A stretch of 30,686 bases of DNA from Bifidobacteriaceae bacterium (GTDB lineage: Bacteria; Actinomycetota; Actinomycetes; Actinomycetales; WQXJ01), in the NCBI GenBank assembly GCA_031265345.1, contig JAISCU010000053.1, positions 1 to 30,686 on the forward strand. The letters run 5' to 3'. This document shows, piece by piece, positions 1 to 6,863 of this stretch. A program made the translations under genes and the position numbers. Position 1 is the stretch's first letter; the number at the start of each line of letters is the position of its first letter. The notes beneath the pieces were generated by a model, which ran no database searches, was not told the DNA's origin, and worked only from the letters and a program-made list of their open reading frames with translations.

Positions 1-79
1 CTGGAAAGCGCTCCGCCACGTCACCATGTGCCCCCAAAAGATCGGGCTGATCGTCGCCGCGATACTCGTCCTCACCCAT
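1..79 (-). CDS. 5' end of an unidentified gene, cut by the window edge
   Basis: An ATG at 79-77 opens a frame that stays open to the window edge (26 codons). The peptide begins MGEDEYRGDDQPDLL and is acidic. No convincing Shine-Dalgarno precedes the ATG (the upstream coding-strand text is TTTGATGGGTATTTCAG), and too little is visible to name a family. If real, it is transcribed away from vapBC. Open-frame length alone is weak support in such GC-rich DNA. Confidence 0.3.
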   Translation of the reverse strand, partial: MGEDEYRGDDQPDLLGAHGDVAERFP

Positions 80-223
80 CTGAAATACCCATCAAACTAC
101 CCCTGGTGAGAAAACCTCAATATTGCGGTATATCAATTCGCGCGTGATTTGCAGGTCGGCGGCGGCGAGCCGCCGCGCCAGCCGCAGGCATCCGTGTCGC
201 CCCAGCGCTGGCATGGCCTCACA

Positions 224-237
224 ATGTATGCTTACAT
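224..237 (+). promoter_or_regulatory. Candidate leaderless promoter/operator of vapBC
   Basis: ATGTA (224-228) and TACAT (233-237) form an inverted repeat around TGCT, directly in front of the vapB ATG at 239. The hexamer TATGCT (227-232) inside it would serve as a -10 box and place the transcript start at or next to the ATG. No ribosome-binding site is visible, which agrees with a leaderless message. VapBC pairs usually autorepress by binding an inverted repeat over the promoter, so this is the natural operator candidate. A GC-rich hairpin (arms 157-163 and 169-175) lies upstream and may insulate the unit. Not proven by sequence alone. Confidence 0.4.
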
Positions 238-238
238 C

Positions 239-508
239 ATGAGCCATCGCACCCAAATCGTGTTGACTGACGCGCAGTATCAACGGCTGTCGGACGAATC
301 CCAGCGCACAGGCGCGAGTCTGGGCTCGCTGGTGAGGTCTGCCGTCGACCAAGCGGTCGAGTCCGCGCAGGCGAACCGGGCCGAGGCCCTGGACGCGTCT
401 TTCGGCGCGTGGTCGGGCACAGATCGCCCCGATGGAGAGGCCTGGGTGGAGAGCATGCGTCCCGGCACCAGACTCTCGCTTGCCTACGACGATGGAGCCA
501 GCGCCTGA
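239..508 (+). CDS. vapB: Ribbon-helix-helix type antitoxin (VapB-like)
   Basis: An 89-residue protein beginning MSHRTQIVLTDAQYQRL, with a ribbon-helix-helix fold over roughly residues 3-42: a beta strand (TQIVL) followed by two helices ending in SLVRSAVDQAVE. The C-terminal half is acidic and probably wraps the toxin. ATG 239 is preferred because homologous antitoxins start at the MSHRTQI-type sequence; an in-frame ATG at 224 would add five residues. The stop codon overlaps the start of the PIN toxin gene by one base (TGATG), so the two are translationally coupled. The expected role is to neutralise the downstream RNase and repress the shared promoter. Confidence 0.82.
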   Translation: MSHRTQIVLTDAQYQRLSDESQRTGASLGSLVRSAVDQAVESAQANRAEALDASFGAWSGTDRPDGEAWVESMRPGTRLSLAYDDGASA

Positions 509-879
509 TGGCGAGGCTGTACGACACATCGATCCTGATCGATCACTTGCGCGGAACCGCCGCCGCTCGCCACCTGATCCTCTCCGATCCCGATGTCCTG
601 CATGCCAGCGAGATCACGCGAATTGAAGTACTCGCAGGCCTGCGGCCCGCCGAGACCGCCGTCACCGAGGCCTTCCTCCGGTTATTCACCTTTCACCCTG
701 TGAACAGGCAGGCGGCCGAACTGGCTGGCACGTTTGGCCGCCGATACCGACCAAGCCGCAGCGGCATCGACACTCCCGATCTGGCGATCGCCGCCACGGC
801 GACCTGTCTCGGCCTGGACTTGGTAACCAGGAACATCAAGCATTTTCCGATGTTCCCCGGCCTCGCATCGCCCTACTGA
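508..879 (+). CDS. vapC: PIN-domain toxin RNase (VapC-like)
   Basis: A 123-residue single PIN domain, the usual size for VapC. The start MARLYDTSILIDHL carries the first acidic residue (D6). E40 follows in EITRIEVLAGL, and D88/D91 lie in GIDTPDLAIAAT ahead of the typical late strand LVTRNIKHFP. These acidic residues coordinate the Mg/Mn ion used for RNA cleavage in the family. The start is fixed by the 1-base overlap with the antitoxin stop. The likely role is a growth-arresting endoribonuclease held inactive by its RHH partner; the RNA target cannot be read from sequence. The gene converges on the alcohol dehydrogenase gene with 41 bases between the stops. Confidence 0.88.
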   Translation: MARLYDTSILIDHLRGTAAARHLILSDPDVLHASEITRIEVLAGLRPAETAVTEAFLRLFTFHPVNRQAAELAGTFGRRYRPSRSGIDTPDLAIAATATCLGLDLVTRNIKHFPMFPGLASPY

Positions 880-894
880 CCACTTCCGCGATCA

Positions 895-907
895 ACACTG
901 CCAGTGT
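895..907. terminator. Small palindrome between two converging genes
   Basis: ACACTG-C-CAGTGT is a perfect 13-bp palindrome midway between the vapC stop (879) and the dehydrogenase stop (921). As a hairpin it can form only about four pairs around a TGCCA-type loop, and there is no T-tract, so it is a weak bidirectional terminator candidate at best. Confidence 0.2.
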
Positions 908-920
908 CGGTAGGCGCGGC

Positions 921-1868
921 TCAATCGAAGACTGCGACCAAGCGCCCGCGCACCTCGCCGCGTTCGAGCATCTCAAGGCCACGCGGGATCTCCGCGAAGC
1001 TGATCGTCGTGACCTCCGGCGCCAACTGGCCGGTGGCCATGTATTCGTAGACACCAGCGATGTCGGCCTTCGAGCCGCCATTCGATCCCTTGAGCGCGCA
1101 TTGGTTGAGGATAAGCGATTTCGTGCTGATCGTCGCTTCCAGCTTCCCCATTCCGACCACCACGACGGTGCCATCGCGACGGATGATGTCCACAGCTTGG
1201 GCCGTGGTAGTCCCGAAGCCAGCGAAGTCCACGATCACGTCGAAGGTCACTCCCTCGAATTCCGTGACACTCCTCGCGACACCTTTCGCGCCGATTCGTT
1301 CCGCGAGCGGCCACACCGCCTCGTTGACCTCTGCCACGTACACGTCAGCGCCCGCGAGCGCTGCCACCCTCGCTCCGATCTGGCCCAGGCCGCCCAGACC
1401 GATTATCCCGACCACGTCCCCGGCCTTGACGCCACCATTGGTGATGATGGCCGCGTAGGAGGTCATGCCGGCGTCGGTCGCCACCGCGCCGAACACGTCG
1501 CTGACGCCATCGGGGATGGGAACCAGCGTCTCGGCCGAGACGGCCATCTTCTCCGCGAAGCCGCCGTCGAACGTGTAACCTGGCGCGCCCGCCGCCGTGG
1601 TGGGGCACACCGCCACCCGGTCGCCGACCGAGAAGCCTTCGACGCCTTCCCCGACCTCGGTGACCAATCCGGCGTTCTCATGGCCCATTGTGATCGGGCG
1701 TTTCGCCAGCATGGACAGCCAGCCCTCATCCTCCAGCATCCCCACATCGGAATGGCACAGGCCCGCAGTCGCCATCTTGAGAACCACTTTGTCCGGCGCC
1801 GCGACCGGATCGCGAGCATCCTCCAAAACCAGTGGTTCATGGGTGCCAGTGAACTTCCAAGCCTTCAT
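921..1868 (-). CDS. Zinc-type alcohol dehydrogenase (MDR family) without the structural-zinc loop
   Basis: A 315-residue medium-chain dehydrogenase that would oxidise an alcohol to an aldehyde, or the reverse, with NAD(P). The N-terminal GroES-like part has the catalytic-zinc residues C38 (GLCHSD), H63-E64 (GHENAG) and probably D132 (TDAGMT). The Rossmann part has GLGGLG at 157-162. Canonical relatives carry four closely spaced cysteines for a second, structural zinc after the GDRV segment; here that stretch contains only C88 and runs straight into YTFDGGFAEK. ATG 1868 is chosen for its strong GGAG and the MKAWKFTG start; the open frame extends about 50 codons further but looks non-coding. 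Substrate unknown. Monocistronic as far as visible. Confidence 0.85.
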   Translation of the reverse strand: MKAWKFTGTHEPLVLEDARDPVAAPDKVVLKMATAGLCHSDVGMLEDEGWLSMLAKRPITMGHENAGLVTEVGEGVEGFSVGDRVAVCPTTAAGAPGYTFDGGFAEKMAVSAETLVPIPDGVSDVFGAVATDAGMTSYAAIITNGGVKAGDVVGIIGLGGLGQIGARVAALAGADVYVAEVNEAVWPLAERIGAKGVARSVTEFEGVTFDVIVDFAGFGTTTAQAVDIIRRDGTVVVVGMGKLEATISTKSLILNQCALKGSNGGSKADIAGVYEYMATGQLAPEVTTISFAEIPRGLEMLERGEVRGRLVAVFD

Positions 1869-1989
1869 TTTCCCTGCTCCTTTGCCGGTAGTTGTCGCGC
1901 TCGAAAACCATTCCACGCTACACCGGCGAACAACCCAACGGGCCGGTCGTGAGCTCGGAGATTCCAACGCAAACCCGGCACCACCGCCT

Positions 1990-2280
1990 CTACACCTGCG
2001 AGGACTTCCTCCGCGCATCGCGCCTCGCCAGCTGCGCTGCCAGGGCCTCGGAGGCCAAACGGTCGATCTCGTTCACAGCCTGCTCAGTTTCGGCCGCCCT
2101 GGCCGCAGCCGCGCGCTGCGCCTCGACAAGCGCTGTCACCACAGGCTTCACCACGACGATGTCCCCGAACTCGTTGTGCACAAACGCCACATGGTCACCT
2201 GCCTCCAGGCCAAGCTCGCGGCGCACCGCCGCCGGGACGGTGATCTGACCGTTGGCCGACACGGCCGCCGCGCCAATCAT
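1990..2280 (-). CDS. SpoVT/AbrB-fold DNA-binding protein (orphan antitoxin-like)
   Basis: A 96-residue protein. Residues 5-47 form a swapped-hairpin AbrB domain (SANGQITVPAAVRRELGL, then GDHVAFV), the fold used by MazE/VapB-type antitoxins and by transition-state regulators. Residues 50-90 are an Ala/Glu/Arg-rich helix that could bind a toxin or act as an oligomerisation arm. ATG 2280 is preceded by AAGGAG at good spacing; the longer open frame runs through the promoter and is rejected. No PIN, MazF or other toxin gene lies on either side, so it may be a stand-alone regulator or the remnant of a pair. The repeats in its own leader suggest autoregulation. Confidence 0.8.
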   Translation of the reverse strand: MIGAAAVSANGQITVPAAVRRELGLEAGDHVAFVHNEFGDIVVVKPVVTALVEAQRAAAARAAETEQAVNEIDRLASEALAAQLARRDARRKSSQV

Positions 2281-2301
2281 CTGGCCAGACTCCTTCGCTC
2301 T

Positions 2302-2346
2302 TCTAGATTCTCTAACTTCTCTAGATTCTTGAGATCTAGTGTAACA
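2302..2346 (-). promoter_or_regulatory. Promoter with tandem 9-bp operator-like repeats before the AbrB-fold gene
   Basis: An AT-rich patch in GC-rich surroundings. On the + strand, 9-bp units start at 2302, 2311, 2320 and 2329: TCTAGATTC is identical at 2302 and 2320, TCTAACTTC lies between them, and a diverged unit ending in the palindrome AGATCT follows. Just beyond, the coding strand reads TGTTACACT, with TACACT as a -10 candidate. The repeats therefore lie between the presumed transcription start and the ribosome-binding site, a position suited to autorepression by the AbrB-fold protein. Confidence 0.45.
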
Positions 2347-2503
2347 GCGAACACACAGCCTCCGATGTCCAGGAGCCACAGGCCGGAGCCCAACGGCGGC
2401 TTCCACCAGGACGGTGCCGCGCATGCGGGGCTTGGACGCCGCCATCGGCCTGACAACCCAGCCACCGACCAAAGCCGTCCCAGACCAGACCGAACCCGGC
2501 CCA

Positions 2504-2516
2504 GCGGCATCGTCCA
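2504..2516 (-). repeat. Dispersed motif TGGACGATGCCGC, copy A
   Basis: An exact copy of the 13-mer on the minus strand, 29-41 bases downstream of the stop of the sugar permease gene. It lies in the roughly 200-bp gap before the AbrB-fold gene promoter. The flank continues TGGGCCGGG. No other structure was recognised in this gap. Confidence 0.6.
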
Positions 2517-2544
2517 TGAACGCCGTGAAGGAGAGCGGAACAAC

Positions 2545-3474
2545 CTACCCCTTCACGGACCCCGCCAACAGCCCCCGCACGAAGTACCGCTGCAAACCCA
2601 GGAACACGCCCATCGGCACCAGCATCGAGACGAAAGCCCCAGCCGACAACAGGTGCCACTTGTTCCCCAAAGACCCCGCCATGTCCGACAACCGGGCCGT
2701 GATCGGCGCCAGGTCCGGCGTGTTCCCGCCGAACGCCAACGCCACCAGCAGGTCGTTCCACACCCACAGGAACTGGAAGATGCCGAACGAGGCGATCGCC
2801 GGGACCATCAACGGCAGGATGATGCGGAAGAAAGTGGTGACATGGCCCGCGCCGTCTACCCGCGCGGCCTCGACCAGCGAACGCGGGATATCCTTCATGA
2901 AGTTGTGCAGCAGGAAGATCGCCAGCGGCAGGCCGAACATGGCGTGCGACAGCCACAGCACCCAGAACGACGCGTTCAGCCCCAGGTTCACGTACTGCGT
3001 CAGCAGCGGCACCATCGCCACCTGGATCGGCACCACCTGCAGCGCGAAGATGCCCACGAACAGAATGTTGGAACCACGGAACGGTATCCACGCGAACGCG
3101 TACGCCGCCAGCAGCGCCAGGAAGATCGGGATCACGACCGCTGGCAGGGTCATGACCAGCGAGTTTATGAAGTAATCGGCCAGGTTCGAAGTCCCTTTGC
3201 CGCTCAGCACGGTCTGGTAGTGGTCGAGCGAGAACCCTCCCCAGTTGGACGGCTTCAGCGCGTCCCACCACCCCGTGGTCCGGATATCCTTCACCGACCC
3301 CCGGAACGAGGTCACCAACAGCCCAAACGTCGGCACAGACCACAGCAGGCCGATTGCTATCGCGATCCCGGACGCCCAGGGAGAGGTCAGGCGCCGCCGG
3401 GCCTTCGCCGCCCGGCCTTTCCCGCGCACGATGCCGCCGTCCCGGCCCCCGCTCACCCGTTCGGCGCCGCTCAT
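2545..3474 (-). CDS. Carbohydrate ABC transporter permease (MalG/AglG-type)
   Basis: A 309-residue inner-membrane permease. After a basic N-terminus comes a first membrane segment (IAIAIGLLWSVPTFGLLVTSF), a periplasmic loop, then five more segments. The cytoplasmic EAA loop reads EAARVDGAGHVTTFF and docks the ATPase. The C-terminus LQRYFVRGLLAGSVKG is the typical MalG-family ending. The start overlaps the stop of the partner permease gene by four bases (ATGA), so translation is coupled. Together with the upstream permease and lipoprotein it forms a sugar importer; the overall look is closest to alpha-glucoside (AglEFG-like) systems, but the substrate is an inference. No ABC ATPase gene is nearby, so a shared MsiK-type ATPase elsewhere is likely. 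Confidence 0.88.
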   Translation of the reverse strand: MSGAERVSGGRDGGIVRGKGRAAKARRRLTSPWASGIAIAIGLLWSVPTFGLLVTSFRGSVKDIRTTGWWDALKPSNWGGFSLDHYQTVLSGKGTSNLADYFINSLVMTLPAVVIPIFLALLAAYAFAWIPFRGSNILFVGIFALQVVPIQVAMVPLLTQYVNLGLNASFWVLWLSHAMFGLPLAIFLLHNFMKDIPRSLVEAARVDGAGHVTTFFRIILPLMVPAIASFGIFQFLWVWNDLLVALAFGGNTPDLAPITARLSDMAGSLGNKWHLLSAGAFVSMLVPMGVFLGLQRYFVRGLLAGSVKG

Positions 3475-4460
3475 CGGATCTCCTCCGCTTTCCTCAGTTG
3501 GTTGACGTTGTAGGCGATCACCGGCACCACGATCACGAAGAGCAGCACCGCCAGCGCTGCGCCCACGCCTTTGTTGTGGTTGTTGAAGGACTGGGTGTAG
3601 AAGTCGTTCGCGACCACCGAGGCGTGGTAGAGACGGCCCTGCATGGTCCGCACAATGTCGAACGCCTTCAACGCGGTCATCGCCACGGTGGTCAGAACCA
3701 CGACCAGCGACGGCCGGATCATCGGCACCGTCACCCAGCGGAACAGTTTGAATCCGGTGAGCCCGTCGAGGCGTCCGGCTTCGACTATGTCATCCGGGAT
3801 GGCTTTGATGGACGCGCTCAGGACCGTCATGGCGAACCCGGCCTGTATCCAGATCATCACGACCATCAGGAAGAACGTGTTCAATGGGGCGTCCATGAGC
3901 CATTGCGGGGCTTTCGGCTCGTCAGCGCCGAACCACCCGGCCACGGTCACATAAGCCCTCGACAGGACGCCGACCCGGTTGTCGTAGACGAACTTCCAGA
4001 TGATCGAGGCGCCGACCATCGAGATCGCCATCGGCATGAAGATCAGGGTCTTGGCGAACTTCTCGACTTTGGCGCGGTCCACCAGGACGGCGTACACCAG
4101 ACCGATCCCGGTCGAGAGCACCGGCACCAGGACGACCCAGGCGATGGTGTTGCGCAGAGTGGTCAGGAACTCTGCGTCACTGAGCACGGTCCCGAAGTTG
4201 GATAAGCCGACAAAGTTCTGGGACGTCTCATCGAAGACCGAGTTCTTGATGGTTACCAACGCGGGATAGATCAGGCCGAAGCACACCAGCGCCAGGGCCG
4301 GGACCAGGAAGATGAGGGCGGTCACCCAACTGGGCAGTCGCTTGGGAAGCTCGGACAGGAACAGCACCAGGGCCATGACCAGCGCGAACAGCGCTATGGC
4401 GATGACCATCAGGAGCAGTTTCCCGCCGATCGTGGTGGGGTGCAGCAACAAGGCGTCCAT
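3471..4460 (-). CDS. Carbohydrate ABC transporter permease (MalF/AglF-type)
   Basis: A 329-residue inner-membrane permease. Two N-terminal hydrophobic segments (LLLMVIAIALFALVMALVLF and ALIFLVPALALVCFGLIYP) precede the core transport domain, whose EAA loop reads EAGRLDGLTGFKLFRW. ATG 4460 (MDALLLHP) is chosen, with AGGA about ten bases upstream; the open frame extends 28 codons further, but that stretch (HRANRAQ-like) is encoded by the 9-bp leader repeats and does not look like protein. It ends in an ATGA overlap with the second permease. It pairs with the MalG-type subunit to form the membrane channel for the upstream lipoprotein receptor. Confidence 0.88.
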   Translation of the reverse strand: MDALLLHPTTIGGKLLLMVIAIALFALVMALVLFLSELPKRLPSWVTALIFLVPALALVCFGLIYPALVTIKNSVFDETSQNFVGLSNFGTVLSDAEFLTTLRNTIAWVVLVPVLSTGIGLVYAVLVDRAKVEKFAKTLIFMPMAISMVGASIIWKFVYDNRVGVLSRAYVTVAGWFGADEPKAPQWLMDAPLNTFFLMVVMIWIQAGFAMTVLSASIKAIPDDIVEAGRLDGLTGFKLFRWVTVPMIRPSLVVVLTTVAMTALKAFDIVRTMQGRLYHASVVANDFYTQSFNNHNKGVGAALAVLLFVIVVPVIAYNVNQLRKAEEIR

Positions 4461-4484
4461 TGGTGCGAGTCCTATGTGTCCTCT

Positions 4485-4520
4485 TTGTGCTCGATTTGCT
4501 CGGTGTGCTCGATTCGCCGA
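4485..4520 (-). repeat. Period-9 tandem repeat in the leader of the MalF-type gene
   Basis: Read on the coding strand, 9-bp units CGAGCACAC, CGAGCAAAT and CGAGCACAA follow one another from 4511 down to 4485. Diverged units (AGAGGACAC, ATAGGACTC) continue towards the ribosome-binding site. The array sits between the hairpin at 4521-4553 and the permease start, so it lies in the mRNA leader. It could be a translational or protein-binding element, or simple slippage. The period matches the array in front of the AbrB-fold gene. Confidence 0.45.
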
Positions 4521-4553
4521 TCCGGGCCGGTGACGCGGCGCCACCGGCCCGGA
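4521..4553 (-). terminator. Strong hairpin between the sugar-binding protein and permease genes
   Basis: A perfect 12-bp stem: TCCGGGCCGGTG (4521-4532) pairs with CACCGGCCCGGA (4542-4553) around a 9-base loop. It lies about 95 bases after the lipoprotein stop and before the permease genes. There is no T-tract. Such hairpins between a receptor gene and its permease genes commonly act as partial terminators or 3'-end stabilisers that make the receptor more abundant than the channel. Confidence 0.65.
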
Positions 4554-4646
4554 CCGCTCTCTTGGGCCTGGTCAACCCGTGCCGGAACGGAACGGCATCC
4601 GGCCCCAGCCCGGATCGTGCGGCCCAGGGCGTTCAGGCCTGATCGA

Positions 4647-6035
4647 TCACTTCGGCCAGGCGGCTTCGATGGCGTCGGCGACAGCCTGCTCCGGCTTGTT
4701 CTCAGCGAAGTAGGCGGTCATCTCCTTCCAGAAGGCGTCCGATCCGACTGCCGCAGGCATCAGGTCGGAGCCGTCGAAGCGGAACTCGGCGGACGGGTCG
4801 GCCAGCAGGCCGTAGGCCAACTGATCGACCGGCGACTTCAGGTTGCCCTTCTCGAGCCCATTGTTAGCCGTGGTCCAGCCACCCTCGGTGACCTTCGCCT
4901 TGGCGTTGGCCCATTCCGGGCTGGACAGGAAGGTCTGGAACGCGACCACCTCGGGCCGGTCGGCGAAGGCCGCGACGAAGTCGCCGCCGCCCAGGATCGG
5001 CTTGCTGGTCGGATCGGTCGAGGGCAGGTAGAACGCCCAGATGTCGCCGTCCTCCGCCACCTTGGCGCCCTCGTCGGCGAAGTTGCCGCCGTAGAAGGAG
5101 GCCTGGCGGTGCAGGTAGCACTGGCCGTCCAGGATCGGCGTCCCGGCATCCGTCCAGGCGGTCGCGGCGATGGACTGGATATCGCCGATGCCCGCGTTCA
5201 CATACGCGTCGTCACGCAGAACCTTGGACATCTCCTTGAGAGAGTCGACGATCTTGGCGTCGTTGAACGGGATCTCGTGGTTCACCCACTGGTCGTAGGC
5301 GTCAGGTCCGGCCGAACGCAGAACCATGTCCTCCACCCAGTCCGTGGCGACCCAACCGGTGGCTTCGCCATCGGCGATGCCCGCGCACCAAGGCTTGGCG
5401 GCTCCGTCATCGGCGATGGTCTTGGTCAGTGTCAGCAGGTCGTCCCAGGTCTCCGGGACCTCGTAACCGCCCTCGGTGAAGGCCGAGGGCGAATACCACA
5501 CCAGCGACTTGACGGAGGCGCCCAGCGGGGCCGCGTAGAGTTTGCCGTCCACCGAGCCGTAGGCGCGCCACGAAGCGGTCCAGTACTGGTCCACGTTCGC
5601 GGCCACGTCCGCAGGGGCTTCCAGCACCTTGCCGGTGGCCACGGCCTGTTGGAGCAGCCCGGGCTGCGGGAACGCCACGATGTCCGCGACCGCGCCCGCC
5701 TCGATGCGCCCTAGCACGTCGCCGGTCAGGGACTTGGAGCCCTCGTACTTGATCTCCGCGCCCGTGCACTCGGTGAAGTCCTTGAATGATTCTTCGTAGC
5801 TGGCGCCCTCGGCGTCCACGAAAGTGGTGTAGACGCCGATCGATTTGCCGCTCAGGTCCCCATATTTCTCATAGGCCGCGCAATCGGGTTTGGCGCCGAC
5901 GCTGGCGTCGTCGCCTCCGCTGGTGTTGCTCCCACTATTGGCGTTGTTGTCACTGTTACCGCAGGCGGCCATGCCAGCGGCCAGGGCCAAGCCCATGCTT
6001 GCCGCCATCACAACTTTGCCGACTGAACGCTTCAT
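4647..6035 (-). CDS. Extracellular sugar-binding lipoprotein of an ABC importer
   Basis: A 462-residue family-1-type solute-binding protein. A lipoprotein signal (MKRSVGKVVMAASMGLALAAGMAAC) ends in the lipobox AGMAAC with C25 as the lipidated residue, followed by an Asn/Ser/Gly-rich linker to about residue 48. The mature part has the usual binding-protein segments (KYEGSKSLTGDVLGRIEAG, PETWDDLLTLTKTI). Its overall look resembles alpha-glucoside receptors, though ligand identity cannot be read. The ATG has AAGGAGCGAC upstream. It is the first gene of a receptor-permease-permease operon, separated from the permeases by a hairpin. It would capture sugar outside the membrane and deliver it to the two permeases. 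Confidence 0.88.
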   Translation of the reverse strand: MKRSVGKVVMAASMGLALAAGMAACGNSDNNANSGSNTSGGDDASVGAKPDCAAYEKYGDLSGKSIGVYTTFVDAEGASYEESFKDFTECTGAEIKYEGSKSLTGDVLGRIEAGAVADIVAFPQPGLLQQAVATGKVLEAPADVAANVDQYWTASWRAYGSVDGKLYAAPLGASVKSLVWYSPSAFTEGGYEVPETWDDLLTLTKTIADDGAAKPWCAGIADGEATGWVATDWVEDMVLRSAGPDAYDQWVNHEIPFNDAKIVDSLKEMSKVLRDDAYVNAGIGDIQSIAATAWTDAGTPILDGQCYLHRQASFYGGNFADEGAKVAEDGDIWAFYLPSTDPTSKPILGGGDFVAAFADRPEVVAFQTFLSSPEWANAKAKVTEGGWTTANNGLEKGNLKSPVDQLAYGLLADPSAEFRFDGSDLMPAAVGSDAFWKEMTAYFAENKPEQAVADAIEAAWPK

Positions 6036-6317
6036 TGTCGCTCCTTTACGTTCTTGGTTGAATCAGCCGCTCCTGGTTCGGTGTGGCTGGGCCAAGGGTC
6101 CGCCGATCCAGTCATCACTGCCTGGTAGTGGCCGACCAACCCTCAAGTCCAAAGCTAGGCTGCCAAAAGGCCGCCCGCGAGTCGTGTTCACCCCCAGTTT
6201 TGGTCACATTCCGGTCACGATGCCGTGTATCCGCCCTGGTCGGCTACGTGCGGCTGGCGCGATGGGTCGGGCTGGCAGCCCTCCGAAACTGTGGCCCAAT
6301 AGCAACGCATGGAGGCC

Positions 6318-6335
6318 ATCGTTATCGAATCGTTA
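6318..6335. promoter_or_regulatory. Two ATCGTTA half-sites one helical turn apart
   Basis: ATCGTTA occurs at 6318-6324 and 6329-6335, a period of 11 bp, about 280 bp upstream of the sugar-binding protein start, in a locally AT-richer patch. It could be a regulator-binding site for the sugar operon. It does not match the usual LacI-family palindrome, and no regulator gene is adjacent. Confidence 0.25.
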
Positions 6336-6566
6336 CCTAATCGTCCGCATTTGGCGCCCGGAACGCAAACCGCTGCTCAGACACATCAGGCATATAGAAG
6401 TTCACCTTCCAACGGCTCCAACAACTCTGTCGGCGTGTCAGTCCAGACCCGCGCATGATTCGAGCGGGGCCCGAGACTGTCCGGAAATGGCCCCAACTCG
6501 CCTCCGGCCCGAGTTGCGGGGGCTTGCGGAAACCGCCAATGCGTGAGAACCACTCCCAGGTGAAAA

Positions 6567-6579
6567 GGGGACTGTCCCC
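6567..6579. repeat. Palindrome GGGGACTGTCCCC, likely REP/IS-end fragment
   Basis: A perfect GGGGAC-T-GTCCCC palindrome in the context AAAAGGGG...CCCCAATTC. Text of this kind is commonly seen at REP-like elements and IS ends. A related GGGGACGG/CCGTCCCC pair frames the palindrome after smc at the other end of the window. No transposase is nearby here, so it may be a solo remnant. Confidence 0.4.
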
Positions 6580-6731
6580 AATTCAGTTGAGAACGATTGT
6601 CGGGCGCGCCGCTCGCGCGAGTGGTGGCCCATGCCTACGGGCCATTGGCGGTGCACGGGAGCGTGGACGGGGTCGCGCAGGCAGCGCCAGCTAGCCTACG
6701 ACCCCAGCCGCAAGACCCTGACCGCCGTGCT

Positions 6732-6780
6732 CCAGGCCCAAAGCCTGGGTCCCGCGACCACGGGAGGCCACGTCGTGGCC
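6732..6780 (-). terminator. Row of three small hairpins downstream of the foldase gene
   Basis: Three consecutive inverted repeats: CCAGGC/GCCTGG (6732-6737, 6743-6748), CCCG/CGGG (6751-6754, 6761-6764) and GGCCAC/GTGGCC (6766-6771, 6775-6780). They lie 84-132 bases past the foldase stop and are a plausible, T-tract-free termination region. The dispersed 13-mer lies between the stop and the hairpins. Confidence 0.4.
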
Positions 6781-6795
6781 GCGGAAGACGGGCGC

Positions 6796-6808
6796 GCGGC
6801 ATCGTCCA
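6796..6808 (-). repeat. Dispersed motif TGGACGATGCCGC, copy B
   Basis: An exact copy, 56-68 bases downstream of the foldase stop. The similarity to copy D (15448-15460) extends beyond the core: both continue GCGCCCG, one base differs, and then CTTCC. Confidence 0.6.
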
Positions 6809-6863
6809 AGCCTGGAAGCCGACCGGTTCGGTACCTGCGTGCCCAGGTCCCTGTTGGTGCTCT

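Larger units (their letters stand above)
6036..6863. other. 828-bp stretch without a convincing gene
   Basis: The open frames here are short, cross gene ends or have no protein-like composition. The stretch should hold the promoter of the sugar operon, which reads leftwards. It contains the ATCGTTA direct repeats at 6318-6335, the palindrome GGGGACTGTCCCC at 6567-6579, a row of three hairpins at 6732-6780 and one copy of the dispersed motif at 6796-6808. I could not fix a -35/-10 pair for the sugar operon with confidence. Confidence 0.5.

Noticed and set aside
1892..2517. A toxin partner for the AbrB-fold protein
   Set aside because: Neither strand holds a PIN, MazF or similar frame next to it; the longer frames are shadows.
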